A stretch of DNA of 64,000 nucleotides from Halomontanus rarus (GTDB lineage Archaea; Halobacteriota; Halobacteria; Halobacteriales; Natrialbaceae). The translations under genes and the position numbers were made by a program. Positions within the stretch are counted from its first letter, which is position 1, and every line of letters begins with the position of its first letter. The notes beneath the pieces are model-generated. The model was not told where the DNA came from, did no database searches, and saw only the letters and a program-made list of their open reading frames with translations. Location of the stretch: assembly GCF_017357405.1 (NCBI RefSeq), contig NZ_CP071597.1:1178001-1242000 (forward strand), read 5' to 3'. Shown one piece after another: positions 35,101 to 41,229 of this stretch.

Positions 35101-36456
35101 GACCTGCCCACCGTCTTCGGCGACTGCTGCGTACTCTGTTGGCGCGATCCGAAACTGGTGCTCAAGTAGTCCCTCGTAGACACTGCCCAGATGCCGAGTG
35201 TCCAGATCTGCGTAGTCGGCAAGCACATACCGCCCTGCGTCGTTTTCTGTCGTCGAAATCCGGTAGATGACCTCTGCCAGATACCGGTTGCTTACTTCAT
35301 GGTCTGTTAGGAACGCGTGTTTTTCCCGATTGAACAGCCCGCCGTTGTATGGCGGAATCCCCAGTGACTCCTCGCCCTCGTCGATCAGCCGGAACAGATC
35401 CTCAAGCCGACTCCACATCGTCGTCGAGTACTCGCTGTAGGCGTCGAAGCCGTCGTCAACCTCACCAATCTCCTCGTGTATCTCGAGGCGTAACTCATCT
35501 AAGCTAAAATTCTCCTCGTATTCGGTCACCGCGTCCCCGCCCTCGGGGTGAATGAGTCCTCGCGACTCCGCATAGAGGACGAACATCAACCGATACAGCA
35601 GTACTAGCGACTGTTGTTTGAGCGTCTCGAGCCCCTCGTTGTCGTCCGGCTCGATCTCGAGTTCGTTCGTCTCGGCGAACCCCCGCCCGAGCACCCGTAG
35701 CGCAGTGAAGATATTGTCCTGGAGGTCCTCACCGAGTTCCTGCGCGACGGTCTCGCTCTCGGACCAGACTGAATCGAGAAACGTTGTCTCGCCGCGTTCC
35801 TGGAACGCCTCTGGGCGAAAAAAGACGTAGAAGTACTTGAATGCCTCCAGATCACCGCGCTTCAGCAGTTCCGGCAGGTCAATCTCGTAGTAGGTCTGAG
35901 TCTCATAATCCTTTGTCCCGTACAGTCGCCACTTGCGGCCGTTGGTGAGGACGCCCCACTGGATACTCTCGGGGGTCCGCTCGAGGTAGTGTTTGATCTG
36001 GTGGGAAGCGTTCCGGTACGGTCGCTGTTCGCTAAATCGAGTCGTGAAGTCAGCGTCCCACTGCTTTGCCTCCACAAGTCCGATACCGCGCTCAAACAGG
36101 TCAGTCGTGTCCTCTGTTCGTAAGTAGACTTCTGCAGCATCCCGGCGAGCTGCAGTATCCTCAAAGAGGAGCGCGTCGACGTAGCCGCTGCCGTCTGGCA
36201 ACGTCGTTTCGACGTTTGTTCCGAAGTCGAGGATATCCAGCACCTCATCGATCCAATTGTCGATCAGCGAATCTTCCGAATAGCCGTCAACAAGTCCTGA
36301 TTCAAGGTCGTACAATGATTGGAGTTCGTCCATCGCCTCCTGTGCAACCTTGTCACAATCCCATTCCTCGCGATCCTGAATGCGCTCATCGAGGTAATAT
36401 CCAGAAAAGAGATTCGAGTTCACGTATGACCGATCCGACAGCGTCGCCTGACTCAT
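32200..36456 (-). CDS. Type IIG-like restriction-methylase (nuclease and N6-adenine methylase in one chain)
   Basis: A protein of about 1418 residues from the Met at 36456 (MSQATLSDRSYVNSN); a Met eight codons upstream is also possible. The N-terminus has a PD-(D/E)xK nuclease pattern: Asp near 92 in GYVDALLF and EAK near 129 in GLVEAKQWD. The gamma-type adenine methylase has motif I DPAMGSGHFL (about 540) and motif IV NPPY (about 787). The remaining 600 residues hold a target-recognition part and helical tail. It should both methylate and cut DNA at one site. Its 32.8-34.1 kb portion is far more AT-rich than the rest. No BREX genes accompany it, so PglX is less likely. Confidence 0.85.
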   Translation of the reverse strand: MSQATLSDRSYVNSNLFSGYYLDERIQDREEWDCDKVAQEAMDELQSLYDLESGLVDGYSEDSLIDNWIDEVLDILDFGTNVETTLPDGSGYVDALLFEDTAARRDAAEVYLRTEDTTDLFERGIGLVEAKQWDADFTTRFSEQRPYRNASHQIKHYLERTPESIQWGVLTNGRKWRLYGTKDYETQTYYEIDLPELLKRGDLEAFKYFYVFFRPEAFQERGETTFLDSVWSESETVAQELGEDLQDNIFTALRVLGRGFAETNELEIEPDDNEGLETLKQQSLVLLYRLMFVLYAESRGLIHPEGGDAVTEYEENFSLDELRLEIHEEIGEVDDGFDAYSEYSTTMWSRLEDLFRLIDEGEESLGIPPYNGGLFNREKHAFLTDHEVSNRYLAEVIYRISTTENDAGRYVLADYADLDTRHLGSVYEGLLEHQFRIAPTEYAAVAEDGGQVWKPATEVSVADAVETVDEGGLYVVNDEGERKATGAYYTPDYVVTYIVEETVGPLVNEIKADLEDQGFEPGTHEYLGAFYRRVTDLKILDPAMGSGHFLTRATEYLAQQVMKEVREIEEATAFDEQRVRRDVAKECIYGVDLNGMAVELAKLSMWLETLAADQPLAFLDHHLKTGNSLVGSDVTAVLSSDTEENGGQLTLQQALARVRQDTLEHVMERMQELLEIDNESLEDVKSMEEIYDDVRSDPFYQRLFELTNVHTAERFDLDVPEGAYERMARAIDDEDEWAKVREEDWFQTAQAMSSDEVFFHWELEYPEVFFDEDGEKREDAGFDAVIGNPPYVRQEQITKQKPFFNRSYKSYHSAADLYVYFFEKATNVSNNRGSVGYITSNKFMRANYGENIRKYLTENTILKEIIDFGELPVFDDASTFPAIVVMNNELVEKQPVYVTKVKDLEFNDLNEIVEEKSYQVTENGLQESGWSLASTAITEIQSKIDESSITLNEYIEDDIYWGVKTGLNEAFVIDRKTKDELVAADSASEDLIKPLVVGDDIRQYRIRERDRYLIVIPSGWTSQESGYSTEEEAWQWFHQSYTSLSEHLSKFEEKARDRYDQGEFWWELRPCDYYDVFEEPKIIYPEIAMEPRFTIDYKEYYPNNKCFVIPQNDLYLLAILNSELMFESTKLRVSVLGDAESGGRLELRTVHIKELPIKPPEYIDQQQVKNVVSMISESDVNVNWKANKITTENKEDAIRSLLGSLSEKQMESHDSHMGLNLSLLDHFGSYSNGPTLADIGLAQPPKGAVDSPLTDTAEDRENLRISTCKVVRKSSTSLEIQLTGRYKPENEDEYETDQWGYTETESLPALRISDLTETEADLIEAFVPVAVDEAGGFANFRETATKTNSLVDRLRKLTLPAVDDVQDGLESYLETKARAEELEEKIERTDELIDEIVYELYGLTDEEIEIVKEAVGGK

Positions 36457-36462
36457 GATATT

Positions 36463-36480
36463 GTGACCTTGAATTGTCAC
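36463..36480. promoter_or_regulatory. Short inverted repeat at the methylase promoter
   Basis: GTGAC (36463-36467) and GTCAC (36476-36480) flank an 8-base spacer just upstream of the chosen methylase start, in the AT-rich divergent region shared with the beta-protein-like gene. Operator role is inference. Confidence 0.3.
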
Positions 36481-36583
36481 ACTAAGAAACCACTGGTCGG
36501 ACTTAGTATTGAAATACCCCTACCTGATCTCTATTGTTAATTACAATAAGAAATAAGACAGATGGCCCTAATGGGTCAGTACG

Positions 36584-37597
36584 ATGTCCACTTACAGTTA
36601 CATTCCCGTTATTCGCCATGGGTACAACGAACAAAGGGTAGTCGAAGAATTTGAAGATTATAGCTCGGAAAATGAGCTTGAATATAATGGCAAGATCCTA
36701 CCGATACTCGAATTGACAGATACGGATGATGTAAATGAACTCGAGTCATATAGAGCATCTTTTGAAAAAATACTGGTTGAATATCCGTTCCACCTTCAAG
36801 ATTCAGAGAACAAGTATTCAAATGATGTGAAATCCTTGTTTTCGCCTTATAGTGGATTAGACGATTTTTATGACGATGTACTTGAATCAGGTGATGTTCC
36901 TGTCGTTTCTGGGTCGGCTCAACGACCAGTTGATTATGGAAATCATCGAAGCCGCTATTTGCGAATAAATAGTGACTATCCTGAAGTTGCTGTTCGACTA
37001 TTCATAAGATTGGTGGAACTTGACCGACACCAAAAAGAGGACATTAGAGAATTGATCGATACGCTTCGGGAAGACGATTTGATTTTACTAGATTTAGTTG
37101 ACGTTGCCGGTATGGATACCACAGCTTATGAAAATCTGGAATGGGTTATGAATCAAATCGAGGACCAAGATGCATATATATTGAATGCTTTCAAATATAC
37201 GGATTCAAACCATAATTATGGTCCGATCGCCTCACAGTCCCTTGGTGCAAATGGATTTGGTGACTATGTTATCAATATGAGGTTCCCACAGGAAATGAAT
37301 TTCGCGCCATCAGTCTCCTATATCAGATTATACGATTCAGAAACTCATGAGATCATGAATTATGGGGGCGCAAACTATGAAGAAGCGCTTGAATCCGTTC
37401 TTGATTCTGGAGATTGGAACCCATCCGATTCTCCATTTGTAGAAAAGGCATTTCGAGATCCGAATTTAGATCCCTCAACTTGGAAGCGTGTCAGAATGGG
37501 GCATTATATGTGGTCTGTGGTGGATGATACACTCGACCGTATGGAAACCGAAACCGGTCGTGATTTAGATGAGCGGGGATATAGCGACATCCCGTAA
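36584..37597 (+). CDS. T4 beta-protein/sce7725-like protein
   Basis: A 337-residue protein beginning MSTYSYIPVIRHGYNEQRVV, with ILPILELTDTDD next, which fits the beta-protein family (T4 gp-beta; sce7725 set), whose members open with a Y(V/I)P(V/I) strand and a PI(L/I)E strand. Other TIM-like strand features are RYLRINSD and DLILLDLVDVAGMD. Function is unknown in the family; relatives often sit beside sce7726-like genes, as here (7 nt spacing). The gene is very AT-rich (37141-37200 has 19 G/C in 60), unlike its host, so it was acquired horizontally. It is divergent from the restriction-methylase. Confidence 0.7.
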   Translation: MSTYSYIPVIRHGYNEQRVVEEFEDYSSENELEYNGKILPILELTDTDDVNELESYRASFEKILVEYPFHLQDSENKYSNDVKSLFSPYSGLDDFYDDVLESGDVPVVSGSAQRPVDYGNHRSRYLRINSDYPEVAVRLFIRLVELDRHQKEDIRELIDTLREDDLILLDLVDVAGMDTTAYENLEWVMNQIEDQDAYILNAFKYTDSNHNYGPIASQSLGANGFGDYVINMRFPQEMNFAPSVSYIRLYDSETHEIMNYGGANYEEALESVLDSGDWNPSDSPFVEKAFRDPNLDPSTWKRVRMGHYMWSVVDDTLDRMETETGRDLDERGYSDIP

Positions 37598-37604
37598 GAA
37601 CTCC

Positions 37605-38372
37605 ATGACGACAAAACGAGAGTTGATTACAGATATCGAATTTAGATATCTCAAGCATATCTCAGCACACGCCAACCTGTTTCGAAATAATTCAACACGA
37701 TCTACGCATGAGGATTTCATTAATGGTTTTGTGAATTATCTAACTAAGGAAGAATGTGAGTTCTTTAATGGATCATACAAATGTGGATTAGGGCCAGTTG
37801 AGGCTGCTGAAAGGTTCAAATATGAATATAGGCCTGATGAGAATGTACTTCGCGAAGAATTCCTCTCTTATCTAGAGTCTTCTATTGATGTAGAAAATGA
37901 AGCCATTTTTTGCGAGTTCCCTATTGCTGGCAACCGGTCTGATGTCAATCGCTTCAACGGAAATTCATACACCTATGAGCTAAAATCTCCTAGAGATTCA
38001 TTCAGAAGACTCGATGAGCAATTACAATCATATAAACGAGCTTTTGAATATGTATATATTGTCACTCTTGAGAGTGAAATAGATACAGACGAGATACCCC
38101 AAGACATTGGTGTTTTGTCCTATGATTTTCCCAAATTCGATTTCGATATTATACAAGAACCATCTTGCCAAGAGAGGTTAGATTCACGCCTCCAATTAGA
38201 ACAATTGTGGTTATCGGAACTGCGTGAAATTACTGGAGAGTATGGCCCCAAAGAAGCCAATGGGGATGAATGCAAACGGTATCTAATAGATGAGGTTCAG
38301 TCGAAATACGATGAGGAAAGTGTCAACGAGATCTTCAAATCCTGTATCAAAGAAAGATATCTCGGAACGTAG
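37605..38372 (+). CDS. sce7726-like protein with PD-(D/E)xK-type nuclease motif
   Basis: A 255-residue protein. I choose the ATG at 37605 (MTTKRELITDIEFRYL), 7 nt after the beta-like gene; an in-frame ATG at 37569 would overlap it by 29 nt. Residues 81-145 follow the sce7726 pattern and a restriction-like fold: REEFL (Glu84/85), RSDVNRF (Asp113), YELK (Glu125, Lys127), then QLQSYKRAFEYVYIVT. These residues suit a metal-dependent nuclease. Codon use is as AT-rich as in the upstream partner. A joint defence role is a hypothesis. Confidence 0.7.
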   Translation: MTTKRELITDIEFRYLKHISAHANLFRNNSTRSTHEDFINGFVNYLTKEECEFFNGSYKCGLGPVEAAERFKYEYRPDENVLREEFLSYLESSIDVENEAIFCEFPIAGNRSDVNRFNGNSYTYELKSPRDSFRRLDEQLQSYKRAFEYVYIVTLESEIDTDEIPQDIGVLSYDFPKFDFDIIQEPSCQERLDSRLQLEQLWLSELREITGEYGPKEANGDECKRYLIDEVQSKYDEESVNEIFKSCIKERYLGT

Positions 38373-38625
38373 GATCTCCAATTGATGAATCTGGTTGAAC
38401 TCTGTAAATGTCCTCTCCCTTCCACCCCCAGGGGGTTGCACGTCGCGAGAATGGGTTTCCCGAATATGCACACGAGACGCTCAAGTTCGTGTGCATATCT
38501 CGCGGCGACCGGGCCGACGAAGGGCGAAAGCTCTCTGATAGTATGACATATACAGCCGGTTTAGGCCGAATAGACCCGTTGAGTGAGACGAAAAAACTAG
38601 GATATCGGGGGTCGTGTGTACGAGT

Positions 38626-38877
38626 ATGCGAATCCGAACCGACGGTGACTACGCATACCGGTGTGATGCAATCGAGCGAGCCGCAGATTTCTACGACTGC
38701 AACAAAACGAAGGCCATCGTAAGCGCCTGCGACGATATCCCGCTCTTGGTCTCCGCAGCTCGTCGTGTCCTCGAGCGCGACGATCTGACCGACGAGCAGC
38801 GCAGAGAGATCGCCGAGACACTCTCGACCCGCGTCGTCTCGTTCGAGGTTGAAACTGAGATCTCCGTCGACCGATAG
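38626..38877 (+). CDS. Small haloarchaeal protein (MRIRTDGDY family)
   Basis: The 83-residue protein starts MRIRTDGDYAYRCDAIERAA, a pattern seen repeatedly in haloarchaeal small proteins of unknown function (I think the DUF7692 group, unconfirmed). It has helical SKAIV- and DLTDEQRREIAETL-type stretches. The start at 38626 is chosen by family; 12 nt upstream is another ATG. GC content returns to host level here. Confidence 0.65.
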   Translation: MRIRTDGDYAYRCDAIERAADFYDCNKTKAIVSACDDIPLLVSAARRVLERDDLTDEQRREIAETLSTRVVSFEVETEISVDR

Positions 38878-38966
38878 ATCAGAGACTCTCCGTACTCTTC
38901 CGAAGAGCTGGGATAGAAACTCAAAGCGGTAGGGGCCTTTTTGCCTCCTCCGAGTCTATTGTCACC

Positions 38967-39758
38967 ATGGTGAGTTTTGAGGAGGAGCAGGCCGAAGCCG
39001 AGGCGCTGGAGCGATTGCAAGACCTTGGGTTGTCCCAGTACGAGGCTCAAACACTGATCAACCTCATACGGCTTGGGACGGGAACCGCACAGGACATCAC
39101 GCGAATCAACGGTGTCCCCCGGACTCGCGTGTACGAATCGGCGGAGCGACTCCACGAGTTGGGACTCATCGACATCCAGCACACGACGCCGCGAAAGTTC
39201 ACCGTGACCTCCGAGGAGACGCTCATCCGAATGCTCGACATCAAACGCGAGAATACGATTACCGAGCTCGCGGAGTGTCTGGAGGAGATCGGCCCCGCCC
39301 AGCCACAACGCGAACAGTTCGGCGTCTGGACGGTCACTGGACGGGAGGCGGTGTCGTCCCGCGTCGAGGAGTTCATCGCCGACGCTGACGAGCAGATCGT
39401 CTACATGACTATCGACGACTTGCTCACCGACGAACAACTCGACAGGCTTCAAGCTGCCGCGGAGCGTGGCGTCGAGATTCACTTGGCGGGGATTTCCGAA
39501 GACGTCCAGGAACGTATCCAGGAATCGGTGCCGGAAGCCGAACTGTTCGAGACCCTCTGGGAGTGGGAGGAGACGCCCGCTGGAAGCCTGCTGATCACGG
39601 ACGAAGAGACGGCGCTCGTGAGCGCGCTCGTGGACGATATCTCCACTGCCGAAGAGATCGAGGAGACGGCGATCTGGGGTGCCGGCGAGCGAAACAGTCT
39701 CGTCGTCGTCCTGCGGGCGATTTTCACCTGGCGACTCAACGAGAACCAGCCGTCGTAA
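38967..39758 (+). CDS. TrmB-family transcriptional regulator
   Basis: A 263-residue regulator. An N-terminal winged helix of TrmB type (DLGLSQYEAQTLINLIRLGTG, TRINGVPRTRVYESAERLHELGL) is followed by a coiled linker (IKRENTITELAECLEEI) and a C-terminal phospholipase-D-like effector fold (VTGREAVSSRVEEFIADADEQIVYMTID). TrmB proteins control sugar and redox genes; the sugar-binding C-terminal domain is absent. It starts a group of host-type genes inside the element. Confidence 0.85.
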   Translation: MVSFEEEQAEAEALERLQDLGLSQYEAQTLINLIRLGTGTAQDITRINGVPRTRVYESAERLHELGLIDIQHTTPRKFTVTSEETLIRMLDIKRENTITELAECLEEIGPAQPQREQFGVWTVTGREAVSSRVEEFIADADEQIVYMTIDDLLTDEQLDRLQAAAERGVEIHLAGISEDVQERIQESVPEAELFETLWEWEETPAGSLLITDEETALVSALVDDISTAEEIEETAIWGAGERNSLVVVLRAIFTWRLNENQPS

Positions 39759-39823
39759 GGCCACCCAATCGTTCACTCAGAAACTCACACCACACTCTTG
39801 TTTCTCGATCCCGTGCGACGCGT

Positions 39824-40123
39824 ATGGTCGCAGAACGAGACGATGCCGATCAATCTGCCGATGCACGCGAGCCAGTATTCCGCCGATCGTACGATTGGTC
39901 AGCTACAGCGGCAAGTATGGCCACGCTCACTGCCCTCGGCACACTCGAAGAGGTTGATCCGGTGGAACTCTCCGATGTTCTCGATACCACACTGTACGAC
40001 CACGTCAATCCCGAAGCGCTAGACACGATTGTCGCTGGCGAAGAACGCGTCAACCTGTCGTTCCTGATCGACGACTATCGGGTGCGGATCGACGGTGAGG
40101 AGTTGACAATTACTCGCCAATGA
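39824..40123 (+). CDS. HalOD1 output-domain protein
   Basis: A 99-residue protein with the haloarchaeal output domain 1 pattern: FRRSYDWSATAASMATLTALGTLEEVDPVELSDVL and VNPEALDTIV, ending in NLSFLIDDYRVRIDGEEL. Single-domain HalOD1 proteins are thought to act in signalling, with no known activity. The ATG at 39824 gives the family N-terminus. Confidence 0.8.
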   Translation: MVAERDDADQSADAREPVFRRSYDWSATAASMATLTALGTLEEVDPVELSDVLDTTLYDHVNPEALDTIVAGEERVNLSFLIDDYRVRIDGEELTITRQ

Positions 40124-40284
40124 GGTCGCTACCGATCTCCTCGCGATCAGTACGTACGTGCACTAAGCAAGGTCCTCGTCCAACTGCACGTGCGATCTCG
40201 ATCAGGAATGATTTGCTTAGTACAGGTACAGACAGGTGCAGGCACTCCTGTTTTCTCCGAACGGCGTCAATTATGCGTGTATCC

Positions 40285-40719
40285 ATGAGCAACACACCAA
40301 ATGCTGACGCAAACCGTGAGACGCGATCGACCCGTGACCATCTTAACACGGACATGATGCAGTGGGTGAGCGCCCTCGTCGCGCTGATCGGGCTGTACGT
40401 CGTCGCCTCGCCATTCATCTTCGAGGCGACTGATACAGCGACGTGGAACGATACGCTCGTCGGGACCGGGATTTTCGTGCTCGCGGGGTACAACTTCGTC
40501 CGGCTCTCGAGGGATCGGCTGGCCAGCGTCGGCATCGCCTCGCTGACGGTCCTGCTCGGACTGTGGTTGGTCGTTGCCCCCGCCGTCATCGAGATGGGGA
40601 GTAACGAACTCGCGACCGGGACCGCGGTCTCTGGTCTCGCCGTTGCCGTCCTCTCGGCGTACAACGCCTACGCCAATAGCAGGGCCGACGCTCCCGAGCA
40701 GACTCGTACTCGCGCGTAA
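40285..40719 (+). CDS. SPW-repeat membrane protein
   Basis: A 144-residue integral membrane protein starting MSNTPNADANRETRS, with four hydrophobic helices. It contains two SPW-like repeats: the first WVSALVALIGLYVVASPFIFE, ending TATWNDTLVGTGIFVLAGYN; the second LTVLLGLWLVVAPAVIE. The family is uncharacterised. An in-frame ATG 12 bases upstream is an alternative start. It is a host-type cargo gene immediately before the virion-like operon. Confidence 0.8.
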   Translation: MSNTPNADANRETRSTRDHLNTDMMQWVSALVALIGLYVVASPFIFEATDTATWNDTLVGTGIFVLAGYNFVRLSRDRLASVGIASLTVLLGLWLVVAPAVIEMGSNELATGTAVSGLAVAVLSAYNAYANSRADAPEQTRTRA

Positions 40720-40872
40720 ATTGACCGCTGTTTTGTTTATCTGTTAATTATACGCAAAGCGGGCACTGTCTTATTTGCAAGGCAGTTTGTTCTGTTTGCA
40801 GTCTGTATCAAGCATAGTCCCCATCTGACTTTCTGGACACTTTTTCACGAAGACTGAGTTCGTTGACCAACA

Positions 40873-41229
40873 CTACGATTGATTCTCGTTTTCACCGACC
40901 GGCACCGTTCCGCTCTTTTCGACGATCGCGCTCTCGTGTAACTCGACCTCGTGCGTCCGCTTGTGAACGTGACAGAGGTCCGCGCCCGCATCACGCTCGA
41001 GCCGGCACCGAGAGCCGTCGTTCGTCTGTGCCCGGCAGCGCCCGCTCTCGAGCTCGAGCCCGGCCGCTCTCGTGACCGCGACGCCCGCCAGCGCGCACAC
41101 CATTAATAACGCGAGCGCCAGCGCGCCCTTGTATCGCTCGGGTATGACCGTCACACGGACGATCGCGCCCGCCAGAGCGAGCGCGACGTACGGACCCGCG
41201 ACCGCGAGGTCCTCGAGCTCGCCATTCAT
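40873..41229 (-). CDS. Membrane protein with cytosolic zinc knuckle (last gene of virion-like operon)
   Basis: The 118-residue protein starts MNGELEDLAVAGPYVALAL. Two hydrophobic helices (residues about 9-27 and 37-55) are followed by a Cys/His cluster (GRCRAQTNDGSRCRL ... LCHVHKRTH) that forms a likely zinc knuckle. Its ATG overlaps the stop of the propeller gene (ATGA), so the shorter start is preferred over a longer frame. It is the last gene of the leftward 11-gene operon. Function unknown; it may tether genome or ATPase to the membrane. Confidence 0.72.
   Translation of the reverse strand: MNGELEDLAVAGPYVALALAGAIVRVTVIPERYKGALALALLMVCALAGVAVTRAAGLELESGRCRAQTNDGSRCRLERDAGADLCHVHKRTHEVELHESAIVEKSGTVPVGENENQS

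Noticed and set aside
32200..36456. BREX PglX identity for the large methylase
   Set aside because: No BrxA/B/C, PglZ or BrxL genes are present, and the N-terminal nuclease motif fits a one-chain type IIG enzyme.
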